A stretch of DNA of 5,902 nucleotides from Bacteroidota bacterium (GTDB lineage Bacteria > Bacteroidota > Bacteroidia > Bacteroidales > UBA1556). The translations under genes and the position numbers were made by a program. Of this stretch, positions 1-5,859 are shown in pieces. Location of the stretch: NCBI GenBank assembly GCA_003648395.1, contig QMPB01000320.1, positions 1 through 5,902 of the forward strand. The letters are read 5' to 3'. Each line of letters starts with the position of its first letter. The first letter of the stretch is position 1. The notes under the pieces are model-generated. The model ran no database searches and was not told the origin of the DNA. It saw only the letters and a list, made by a program, of their open reading frames with translations.

Positions 1-372
1 GCTGTAATAAAATTAGCTAAAACAGCTAATATTACTTTAGATGAATCGCTTTCTCCTGCAGAAAAGCTAAAAGAAGTTCAAGCTTTAGCAAAAAATAATG
101 ATGAGAAAGCCTTAGAAATATTCACAACTATTGGAATTTATTTAGGGTATGAATTAGCTTATTATTCACGCTTTTATGATATTTTAAATGTTTTAATACT
201 TGGAAGAGTTACGAGCGGCGTTGGTGGTGAAAAAATCCTAGAAGCTTGTAAAAACGTGTTAAAAAATGAATTCAAAGAATTATATGAAAAAGTAAATATT
301 ACATTGCCTGATGAATATAGTAGAAGAGTTGGGCAAAGCATAGCCGCAGCTAGTTTGCCAAGAATCATATAA
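1..372 (+). CDS. ROK-like (sugar kinase fold) family protein, C-terminal fragment
   Basis: The frame is open from the first base to a TAA, giving the last 123 residues; the start lies upstream of the window. The visible part resembles the C-terminal half of the ROK/ASKHA fold. A helix with IGIYLGYELA (fragment residues 44-53) precedes a hydrophobic strand ending in LGRVTSGVGG (67-76), where ROK proteins carry the glycine-rich loop near the nucleotide. The end RRVGQSIAAASLP (108-120) matches the closing 'GAA.LA' helix of the family. Glucokinase-type catalytic and zinc motifs would be upstream, so I cannot say whether this is an active kinase, a regulator or a non-catalytic relative. It sits 23 bp before a PIG-L deacetylase with no promoter between them, so the two are probably co-transcribed. 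That pairing hints at amino-sugar or N-acetyl-sugar metabolism, which is inference. Family call fairly sure, function unsure. Confidence 0.65.
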   Translation, partial: AVIKLAKTANITLDESLSPAEKLKEVQALAKNNDEKALEIFTTIGIYLGYELAYYSRFYDILNVLILGRVTSGVGGEKILEACKNVLKNEFKELYEKVNITLPDEYSRRVGQSIAAASLPRII

Positions 373-395
373 ATAGAGAAAGAAGGAAGATTAGT

Positions 396-1241
396 ATGAA
401 TCAAGAGAAAAAAACTGAAATCTTTATACCTGATGGCTTAGAAGAAAAATTAGCGATTAAAAGAACTACACATTTAGCAATTGGAGCTCACCAAGATGAT
501 TTAGAAATTATGGCTTACCATGGAATTGAAGCTTGTTTCCAAAGAGATGACAAATATTTTATGGGTATTGTCGTAACTAACGGAAGCGGTAGTGCTAGAG
601 ATAATATCTATAAAAATTATACAAATGAAGATATGATTAAAGTTAGAAGAAAAGAACAGATAAAAGCCGCTATAATGGGAGAATACGGAGCTTTAGCTTT
701 GTTAAACTATAAGAGCAGTGATGTCAAATCAAAAGAAAATGAAACAGTTGTTAAAGAATTAGCCGAACTAATTGAATCAGCTAATCCAGAAGTTATTTAT
801 ACTCATAATCTCGCCGATAAACATGATACTCATATTGGAGTAGTCCTAAAAACTATTAAGGCAATTCGCATGCTTCCAAAAGATAAGAGACCTAAAAAAG
901 TATATGGTTGTGAAGTATGGAGAAATCTAGACTGGGTTAATGATGATGAAAAAGTTTTGTTAGATGTTTCAAGACATCCTAATCTAGCTGCTTCATTAGT
1001 AGAAATCTTTGATTCTCAAATTATCGGTGGAAAACGTTATGACGCAGCTACTTTGGGAAGAAGATTGGGTAACGCTACTTTTAATGCATCACATGAAGTT
1101 GATGAAACAAACGCTTTAACATATGCAATCGATTTAACGCCACTTTGCACTGATGATGACGCAGATGTTTTAGAGTTCATTAGTTCTTATATTGAACGTT
1201 TTAAAGCTGATGTTATCAGTAAAATAAGAAAAATTATTTAA
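396..1241 (+). CDS. PIG-L family zinc-dependent deacetylase
   Basis: The predicted protein has 281 residues. It begins at an ATG preceded by a GAAGGAAG-type ribosome binding site at about 381-388. The N-terminal strand leads into AHQDDLE (31-37), the PIG-L/LmbE signature normally written AHPDDxE. By comparison with MshB-type enzymes, His32 and Asp35 would bind zinc and Asp34 would be the general base. The second signature, THNLADKHDTH (136-146), supplies the remaining histidine ligand. RRKEQIKAA (84-92) matches the conserved 'R..E...A' helix that follows the TNG loop (61-63). No signal peptide or membrane segment is visible, so it is probably cytoplasmic. Family members remove N-acetyl groups from GlcNAc-containing molecules or similar amides. 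The exact substrate cannot be read here, but the ROK-like protein just upstream supports a sugar substrate. The Pro-to-Gln change in the first motif leaves the metal and base residues intact, so activity is expected. Confidence 0.85.
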   Translation: MNQEKKTEIFIPDGLEEKLAIKRTTHLAIGAHQDDLEIMAYHGIEACFQRDDKYFMGIVVTNGSGSARDNIYKNYTNEDMIKVRRKEQIKAAIMGEYGALALLNYKSSDVKSKENETVVKELAELIESANPEVIYTHNLADKHDTHIGVVLKTIKAIRMLPKDKRPKKVYGCEVWRNLDWVNDDEKVLLDVSRHPNLAASLVEIFDSQIIGGKRYDAATLGRRLGNATFNASHEVDETNALTYAIDLTPLCTDDDADVLEFISSYIERFKADVISKIRKII

Positions 1242-1263
1242 ACAGATATTAAAATAAAATTTT

Positions 1264-1329
1264 GAGCAGACAAACGAACATATTTTCCTAATATTGAAAA
1301 TTAAGAGAAATAGTTTGTTCTGCTCTTTT
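1264..1329 (+). terminator. Probable rho-independent terminator of the ROK/PIG-L operon
   Basis: GAGCAGA-CAAAC (1264-1275) pairs with GTTTG-T-TCTGCTC (1313-1325). That makes a 12-bp stem with a single bulged T at 1318, followed directly by TTTT and more T-rich sequence. The loop of about 37 nt holds a small inner hairpin, ATTTTC (1282-1287) with GAAAAT (1296-1301), so the structure is long and layered. Its place 22 bp after the deacetylase stop and just before a candidate promoter fits an operon end. The bulge and large loop make it weaker than the other two terminators in the window. Confidence 0.6.
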
Positions 1330-1332
1330 CTA

Positions 1333-1360
1333 TTGATTTTCTTTGTGTTACATTAATAAT
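1333..1360 (+). promoter_or_regulatory. Candidate sigma-A promoter of the etfB-etfA-lctD operon
   Basis: TTGATT (1333-1338, four of six matches to TTGACA) and AATAAT (1355-1360, five of six to TATAAT) are separated by 16 bp. Transcription would start near 1367, leaving a leader of about 20-25 nt before etfB. It lies immediately after the preceding terminator, which is the expected place. In A/T-rich DNA such matches occur by chance, so confidence is moderate. Confidence 0.45.
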
Positions 1361-1377
1361 GAAGAGATTTATTTTCA
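1360..1377. promoter_or_regulatory. Candidate operator palindrome at the etfB start region
   Basis: TGAAGA (1360-1365) and TTTTCA (1372-1377) form an imperfect inverted repeat, with five of six pairs matching around a 6-bp centre. It spans the predicted transcription start, between the -10 box and the Shine-Dalgarno sequence, where a repressor would block transcription. No regulator can be assigned from the sequence. The RpiR-type protein encoded downstream is one possibility. It may also be chance in A/T-rich DNA. Confidence 0.25.
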
Positions 1378-1390
1378 AGGAGTAAATTAA

Positions 1391-2182
1391 ATGAAAATCA
1401 TTACATGTATAAAGCAAGTACCTGCATCTACTAAAGTAGATGTAGATCCAAAAACTGGAGTATTGATTAGGGACTCAAGAAATGTAAAGATGAATCCCTA
1501 TGATTTATATGCTTTGGAGGCGTCTTTTAAGATTAAAGAAAAAGTTAATAATTGCATTATAGAAGCTATTACTATGGGCCCGCCTAGTGCAAAAAAAGTA
1601 TTAGAAGAAGCTTTGTATATGGGAAGTGATGAAGCTATGCTTTTAAGTGATCGCGCTTTTGCAGGAGCTGATGTATTAGCGACAGCTTATTCATTAAGTC
1701 AATTAATTCGCAATATTGGTGATTATGAATTAATTATCTGTGGGAAACAAACTACAGATGGTGATACTGCACAAGTAGGTCCTGAAATAGCTGAATTTTT
1801 AGGCATATCTCATATACCATATGTTTCTAGAATAATTGAAGTAAAAGAAAAATACATTGTTGTAAGAAGTGACTTAGAACATCACAGTGAAATTATTAAA
1901 ATTAATCTTCCTTGTCTTCTAACAATTTCAGAAGGTGATTTAGTTCCTAGATTACCTTCATATAATCGTAAGATAGAGTTTAAAGATTATAAAATAAAGA
2001 GTTTAAGTTTAAAAGATTTACAAGACCAAGATAAGAAACATTATGGACTTGAAGGTTCACCAACTCAAGTACAGGAGATTTTCCCTCCAAATAAAAGTAG
2101 AGAATCAGTTAGAGTAACTGGCAATAATAAAGTTGTTAGTTTAGAATTATTTAAAATATTAAAAGAAAAGAAATTTATATAG
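1391..2182 (+). CDS. etfB: Electron transfer flavoprotein subunit beta, bifurcating type (LctB-like)
   Basis: The predicted protein has 263 residues. It starts at an ATG 8 bp after a strong AAGGAG site (1377-1382). It opens with the typical EtfB strand MKIITCIKQVP and continues with NPYDLYALEAS (35-45). The flavin/nucleotide-binding segment GKQTTDGDTAQVGP (118-131) matches the DGDTAQVGP form found in bifurcating Etfs rather than the AMP-binding form of mitochondrial Etf. LEGSPTQV (220-227), followed by a proline-rich stretch, is the usual C-terminal arm that contacts the alpha subunit. In this family EtfB carries the bifurcating FAD and the NAD(H) site. Length is normal for the family. The stop TAG overlaps the ribosome binding site of etfA, so the two subunits are probably translationally coupled. 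With its downstream partners it corresponds to LctB of the lactate dehydrogenase/Etf complex. Cytoplasmic. The Etf assignment is very sure; the lactate role rests on context. Confidence 0.93.
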   Translation: MKIITCIKQVPASTKVDVDPKTGVLIRDSRNVKMNPYDLYALEASFKIKEKVNNCIIEAITMGPPSAKKVLEEALYMGSDEAMLLSDRAFAGADVLATAYSLSQLIRNIGDYELIICGKQTTDGDTAQVGPEIAEFLGISHIPYVSRIIEVKEKYIVVRSDLEHHSEIIKINLPCLLTISEGDLVPRLPSYNRKIEFKDYKIKSLSLKDLQDQDKKHYGLEGSPTQVQEIFPPNKSRESVRVTGNNKVVSLELFKILKEKKFI

Positions 2183-2185
2183 GTG
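2181..2185 (+). promoter_or_regulatory. Ribosome binding site of etfA overlapping the etfB stop
   Basis: AGGTG at 2181-2185 shares its first two bases with the etfB stop codon TAG (2180-2182) and sits 4 bp before the etfA ATG at 2190. Ribosomes ending etfB would be in place to start etfA, which suits two subunits needed in equal amounts. This spacing also supports the chosen etfA start. Confidence 0.65.
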
Positions 2186-2189
2186 TATT

Positions 2190-3392
2190 ATGGGATATAT
2201 TAAAGTTAACCAAGAGAAAGTAACACCAGAGATAGCTAAAGAATTACAAAAGCTTTGTCCATTTAATGCATTTGATTATGTGGATGGTGAATTATCAATT
2301 AATTCCGGATGTAAGATCTGTAAGATTTGCGTTAATAAAGGACCAAGTGGTGTTTGTCTTTTCGTTGAAGGTGAAAAACAAGTAAAAATAGATAAAACTA
2401 AATATAAAGGAATTACCGTGGTTATCCAACAACGTCACTCTCAAGCTCATAAAGTAGCTTGGGAATTAATAGGTAAAGCCTTAGAGTTAGCTAAAAAGAC
2501 AGGGGAAGCAGTATATGCAGTAGCGATAGGAGATAACCTTATAAAAATAGTTGAAGAAGCTTTAGAATATGGAGTTGATAAGGTATTTGTTTATGAGAGT
2601 CCCTTGTTAAAAGACTTTAATGTTGAAAGATATACGACAGTTATAGAAGCATTCTTTAAAAAATACCAAGTTAATACAATTCTTTTTGGTGGTACTCCTG
2701 AAGGTAGAAGTCTAGCTCCAAGAGTAGCAGCGAGACTTAAAACAGGATTAACCGCTGATTGTACTATGCTTGATATTCTTCCAGATGGTGATTTATTACA
2801 GATAAGGCCAGCTTTTGGTGGTAATATTATGGCTAAGATTCATACCCCAAATACAAGACCTCAAATGGCTACTATTAGATATAAAATGTTTTTGGCTCCT
2901 GAAAAAGTTAAACCAAAGGGTGAAGTTGTCTATGAAAATATAGATAAACTAAATATGCATAGCAATATTATTATCAAAAGCTATGAAGAAGCTCAAAAAG
3001 TCAAGGATATATCGGAAGCTGAAATTATAGTGGCTGTGGGGAGAGCCTTTAAAAAGAAGAAGGATTTAGATTTGATTTTACCTCTAGTAAAGAGTTTGGG
3101 CGCAGAAATAGCTTGTACTAGACCTTTAGTTGAAAATGGCTGGATTGATCCAAGAAGACAAATCGGACTTAGTGGAAGAACAGTTAAACCTAAGTTATTA
3201 GTAAACTTAGGAATAAGCGGTTCTATCCAGTTTATTGAAGGTATGAAAGAAAGTGAAATGATTATCTCAGTAAATAATGATCCCGATAATAAATTATTTA
3301 AAATTTCTGATTATGCAATTTTAGGAGATATTTATGAAGTGCTTCCTGAATTAACTGCTTTAATCAAAGATTATATGTCTAATAATTTATAA
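2190..3392 (+). CDS. etfA: Electron transfer flavoprotein subunit alpha with N-terminal ferredoxin-like domain (LctC-like)
   Basis: The predicted protein has 400 residues, about 70-80 longer than a plain EtfA. The extra length is an N-terminal ferredoxin-like domain (about 1-60) with Cys23-Pro, then C41-x2-C44-x2-C47, and a further Cys56. C23, C41, C44 and C47 could bind one [4Fe-4S] cluster. The usual fourth cysteine of C-x3-CP is Gly51 (GPSG), so a second cluster is not expected. The EtfA alpha/beta domain follows (about 70-255), with FGGTPEGRSLAPRVAARL and TGLTADCTMLDI. The FAD domain (about 278-395) has TRPLVENGW (310-318), SGRTVKP (328-334) and the signature GISGSIQF (341-348) ending in SVNND (360-364). 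Phe348 replaces the histidine of classic EtfA, and GRA replaces GRG at 284-286. In LctC-type proteins this subunit binds the second FAD and probably takes electrons from ferredoxin. It lies 7 bp after etfB and 37 bp before lctD. Confidence 0.92.
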   Translation: MGYIKVNQEKVTPEIAKELQKLCPFNAFDYVDGELSINSGCKICKICVNKGPSGVCLFVEGEKQVKIDKTKYKGITVVIQQRHSQAHKVAWELIGKALELAKKTGEAVYAVAIGDNLIKIVEEALEYGVDKVFVYESPLLKDFNVERYTTVIEAFFKKYQVNTILFGGTPEGRSLAPRVAARLKTGLTADCTMLDILPDGDLLQIRPAFGGNIMAKIHTPNTRPQMATIRYKMFLAPEKVKPKGEVVYENIDKLNMHSNIIIKSYEEAQKVKDISEAEIIVAVGRAFKKKKDLDLILPLVKSLGAEIACTRPLVENGWIDPRRQIGLSGRTVKPKLLVNLGISGSIQFIEGMKESEMIISVNNDPDNKLFKISDYAILGDIYEVLPELTALIKDYMSNNL

Positions 3393-3429
3393 TTTTAAAA
3401 TATTTTACATAAGAAATTGGAGTAATTTT

Positions 3430-4827
3430 ATGGAGTATAGAAAAATAAATGAATCTGATATTAAGAAATTACTTGATATAGTAGGCGAATCTAATTTAAT
3501 TAGAAAAGAACAGATTGAAGAAGATTATGCTCATGATGAATTACAGACAGTACAAGCCTTTCCTGATGTACTTGTTTTTGCAAAGGACAAATATCAGATT
3601 AGTGAAATTATGAAATATGCTAACGAAGCGAAAATACCAGTTACAGTAAGAGGAAGTGGTACTGGACTTGTAGGAAGTTGTGTACCTATCTACGGGGGAA
3701 TACTCTTAGATACTACAAAAATGAATCGCATTATTGAGCTTGATAAAGTAAACATGACCTTAAGAGTAGAACCAGGTGTTTTGGCTATGGATATCTATGA
3801 ATACGTGGAAAAAGAAGGTTTGTTTTACGCTCCTGACCCTGGAGAAAAGTCCGCTACTATTGGTGGGAATATAGCTACTAATGCCGGAGGTATGAGAGCC
3901 ACAAAATATGGTATAACCAGAGAATGGATTAGAGGCTTAGAAGTTTGTCTTGCAAGCGGAGAATTAGTTAAATTTGGAACTAAAGTGGTTAAAGATTCTA
4001 GTGGATATTCTTTGAAAAATCTTATTATAGGTTCAGAAGGAACTTTAGGAATTATAGTAGAAGCTACTTTAAAGTTAATACCATTACCTAAATTCGATGT
4101 AAGTCTATTAATACCTTTTAAAGATAGATACAGTGCAATTAAAGCTGTACCTAAAGTTATCTTAGCTAATGCTATACCGACAGCTGTAGAATTCTTAGAA
4201 AAAGAATCACTTCGTTTTAGCGAAGAATACCTAGGCAAAAAGATTCCAAATGCAAATTATAATGCTTATCTTTTACTATCATATGATGGCACTACTCAAG
4301 AAGAAATTGATCACAATGTAGAAGTTATCAGTGATTATTGTGTTAATTCTTTAGACGCATTAGATGTTTATTTAATAGATACAGATGAAAGAAAGGATTC
4401 AGTATGGACAGCTAGAGGAGCTTTTTTAGAGGCAATTAAAGCTTCTACTACAGAAATTGATGAATGCGATGTTGTGCTTCCTAGAGCTCATATTACAGAA
4501 TTTTTAGATTTCACTCAAAGCGTTAGTAAAGAATTAGATCTTCGCATTCCTTATTTTGGACATGCTGGAGATGGAAACCTTCACATTTATTTTTGTAAAG
4601 ATGAATTAACTGAAAAAGAGTGGAAGGAAAAACTAGAAATTGGATTTGAAAAGTTATATGATAAAGCATTTTTCTTTGGAGGCTTAGTTTCTGGAGAACA
4701 TGGTATTGGATATGCTAAAAAACAGTATCTAAAAAAACAAATAGGTCCAGTTCAAATTGAACTTATGAAGGGAATAAAAAAAGTGTTTGATCCTTATAAC
4801 ATTCTAAATCCTGGTAAAATTATATAA
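3430..4827 (+). CDS. lctD: FAD-linked 2-hydroxyacid (lactate) dehydrogenase, GlcD/LctD type
   Basis: The predicted protein has 465 residues, starting 7 bp after GGAG (3419-3422). It belongs to the VAO/PCMH flavoprotein family. The FAD-binding domain spans about 35-217, with RGSGTGLVG (74-82), PDPGE (135-139), the NIATNAGGMRATKYG loop (147-161) and SEGTLGII (202-209). The C-terminal FAD-oxidase domain has GHAGDGNLH (377-385) and SGEHGIG (421-427). By comparison with human D-2-hydroxyglutarate dehydrogenase, His378, His385 and Glu423 would bind a divalent metal and His424 would be the catalytic base. The typical end FDPYNILNPGKI (453-464) is intact, so the gene is complete. Beside etfB and a ferredoxin-extended etfA it matches LctD, which oxidises lactate to pyruvate and passes electrons to the Etf. 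No transmembrane or quinone-binding segment is visible, consistent with a soluble complex. Glycolate, 2-hydroxyglutarate or another 2-hydroxyacid remains possible, since no lactate permease or racemase is in view. Confidence 0.85.
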   Translation: MEYRKINESDIKKLLDIVGESNLIRKEQIEEDYAHDELQTVQAFPDVLVFAKDKYQISEIMKYANEAKIPVTVRGSGTGLVGSCVPIYGGILLDTTKMNRIIELDKVNMTLRVEPGVLAMDIYEYVEKEGLFYAPDPGEKSATIGGNIATNAGGMRATKYGITREWIRGLEVCLASGELVKFGTKVVKDSSGYSLKNLIIGSEGTLGIIVEATLKLIPLPKFDVSLLIPFKDRYSAIKAVPKVILANAIPTAVEFLEKESLRFSEEYLGKKIPNANYNAYLLLSYDGTTQEEIDHNVEVISDYCVNSLDALDVYLIDTDERKDSVWTARGAFLEAIKASTTEIDECDVVLPRAHITEFLDFTQSVSKELDLRIPYFGHAGDGNLHIYFCKDELTEKEWKEKLEIGFEKLYDKAFFFGGLVSGEHGIGYAKKQYLKKQIGPVQIELMKGIKKVFDPYNILNPGKII

Positions 4828-4841
4828 ATTAATCATAAAAC

Positions 4842-4862
4842 AAGGCTGAAAAGCCTTTTTTT
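4842..4862 (+). terminator. Rho-independent terminator of the etfB-etfA-lctD operon
   Basis: AAGGCT (4842-4847) and AGCCTT (4852-4857) form a perfect 6-bp stem closed by a GAAA tetraloop. The T-run continues from the stem to 4862. It begins 15 bp after the lctD stop, the usual position for an operon end, and separates lctD from the regulator gene. Confidence 0.88.
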
Positions 4863-4877
4863 ATTGAAAAAAAAGAT

Positions 4878-4896
4878 AATAATTCATTTAATTATT
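4878..4896. repeat. Perfect inverted repeat upstream of the regulator gene
   Basis: AATAATT (4878-4884) and AATTATT (4890-4896) are perfect 7-bp inverted arms around CATTT. The right arm runs on into TTTTCA (to 4900), whose complement TGAAAA occurs at 4865-4870. The site overlaps the -35 region of the regulator promoter, so it could be an autoregulatory operator. The all-A/T arms make chance occurrence a real alternative. Confidence 0.3.
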
Positions 4897-4915
4897 TTCA
4901 GTAAAGTGATATAAT
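4887..4915 (+). promoter_or_regulatory. Promoter of the RpiR-family regulator gene (extended -10)
   Basis: A perfect TATAAT (4910-4915) is preceded by TGA (4907-4909), giving an extended -10 element TG-N-TATAAT. The best -35 at 17 bp spacing is TTTAAT (4887-4892), which is poor, but extended -10 promoters tolerate this. Transcription would start near 4922, about 30 nt before the ATG. The promoter lies after the lctD terminator, so the regulator appears to be transcribed separately. Confidence 0.72.
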
Positions 4916-4940
4916 AAATATAATTTTAAATACAAAAACA

Positions 4941-4948
4941 AGAGGTGA
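4941..4948 (+). promoter_or_regulatory. Ribosome binding site that fixes the regulator start at 4954
   Basis: AGAGGTGA (4941-4948) is a good Shine-Dalgarno match 5 bp before the ATG at 4954. A GTG at 4945 in the same frame would give three extra residues, but it lies inside this Shine-Dalgarno sequence and has no site of its own, so ATG 4954 is preferred. Confidence 0.8.
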
Positions 4949-4953
4949 CAAAT

Positions 4954-5799
4954 ATGAGTGTAATGCTAAATATGCTTAAATACAAAGAAAATTTAAGTAT
5001 GGCTGAACGTGCTGTGCTCGATTACCTAATAGAAAACAAGGCTGTATTAAAGGATTTTTATGTTGAAAAGATTGCGCAAGCAGCATATGCAAGTCCTGCA
5101 AGTGTTGTGAGAATGTGTAAGAAATTAGGTTATAAGGGTTTTAAAGACTTTAAGATAGATTTCATTTTATCCAATGCTAAAGTTGAAATACCTGAAACGA
5201 AAGAATACAATGATGTTATTCTTTCTAAAAATTCAAATTATGGAGAAAGTGTTATCCAAAATAATATTCGTATCTTAGAAGAAACCTTAAAAATCCATGA
5301 TCCAGTTGCCTTACATAAAGCTGCGGAATCAATAATGAAGGCTAGAAGAGTCTTCATCTTTGGAAAGGGTTCTTCATTCTTAGTGTGTAAAGACTTGGAA
5401 ATGAAACTTAGAAGAATTAATAAATTAGCTATTGCCCAAGGAGAATCTCATGAGCAATTAGTTGATGCATCATTCTTAAATCAAAATGATGTAGTAGTAT
5501 TGATTTCTAATAGTGGAAAAACCCCAGAAATAGTCAGAGCTGCCCTTTTAGTTAAAGAGAAAAAAGCTAAGATTATAAGCATTGTTAAAATTGGTTCAAG
5601 TTTTCTAGCAGATCTCAGTGACATCATATTATATACAACATCTTTAGAAGGAGAATTTAGAAGCGCCGCAATGACTTCTAGAATATCACAGCTCTGCGTG
5701 GTCGATGCCTTATTTACAAACTGTTCATATATCGATATTGATAAAAGTGTTAAAATGATTGAAACAACTTATGAAACATTTAAAAAATATAATCGATAA
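4954..5799 (+). CDS. MurR/RpiR family transcriptional regulator (HTH + SIS domain)
   Basis: The predicted protein has 281 residues, a typical length for the family. The N-terminal RpiR-type helix-turn-helix domain (about 5-75) has LSMAERAVLDYLIEN (14-28), recognition-helix region SPASVVRMCKKLGYKGF (47-63) and the following FKDF helix. A linker leads to a SIS phosphosugar-binding domain (about 115-255) with FGKGSS (136-141) and the phosphate-loop SNSGKTPE (185-192). Such proteins are cytoplasmic and bind DNA according to the level of a sugar phosphate, often MurNAc-6-P, GlcN-6-P or a pentose phosphate; the ligand cannot be read here. The gene has its own extended -10 promoter and terminator. 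Its ligand class fits the ROK/PIG-L pair at the left of the window better than lactate. It may act there, on the Etf operon between, on itself, or on genes beyond the window. Family assignment very sure, target unknown. Confidence 0.92.
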   Translation: MSVMLNMLKYKENLSMAERAVLDYLIENKAVLKDFYVEKIAQAAYASPASVVRMCKKLGYKGFKDFKIDFILSNAKVEIPETKEYNDVILSKNSNYGESVIQNNIRILEETLKIHDPVALHKAAESIMKARRVFIFGKGSSFLVCKDLEMKLRRINKLAIAQGESHEQLVDASFLNQNDVVVLISNSGKTPEIVRAALLVKEKKAKIISIVKIGSSFLADLSDIILYTTSLEGEFRSAAMTSRISQLCVVDALFTNCSYIDIDKSVKMIETTYETFKKYNR

Positions 5800-5826
5800 T
5801 TATTGTTTTTATATAAATAAACAGAT

Positions 5827-5859
5827 AAAAAAAACAACTTCTATATAGTTGTTTTTTTT
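5827..5859 (+). terminator. Terminator of the regulator gene, probably bidirectional
   Basis: Eight A then CAACT (5827-5839) pair perfectly with AGTTG then eight T (5847-5859). This gives a 13-bp stem with a 7-nt loop, and the T-run sits on the 3' side. The A-run on the left provides the matching T-run on the other strand, so the same hairpin could stop transcription coming from the right. It starts 28 bp after the regulator stop. Confidence 0.85.

Noticed and set aside
174..404. Minus-strand open frame of 76 codons
   Set aside because: It lies opposite the ROK-like coding region and runs into the start of the deacetylase; its translation shows no family motif and no ribosome binding site was seen.
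1343..1360. Possible Rex (NADH-sensing) operator near the etfB promoter
   Set aside because: TTGT at 1343 and a TTAATAA at 1353 each resemble a half-site of TTGTTAA-N4-TTAACAA, but the spacing between them is wrong and the remaining bases do not match.
1242..1390. Riboswitch before etfB
   Set aside because: The structured part is upstream of the candidate promoter and ends in a T-run, which fits a terminator of the previous operon; no known riboswitch core was recognised.
3393..3429. Internal promoter between etfA and lctD
   Set aside because: The 37-bp gap is A/T-rich with only TATTTT-like chance matches and a ribosome binding site; no paired -35/-10 boxes were seen.
3825..4238. Minus-strand open frame of 137 codons inside lctD
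   Set aside because: It is antisense to the conserved FAD-binding region of lctD, has low-information hydrophobic sequence, and is explained by the codon pattern of the real gene.
4945..4953. GTG start adding three residues to the regulator
   Set aside because: The GTG is part of the AGAGGTGA ribosome binding site that serves the ATG at 4954.
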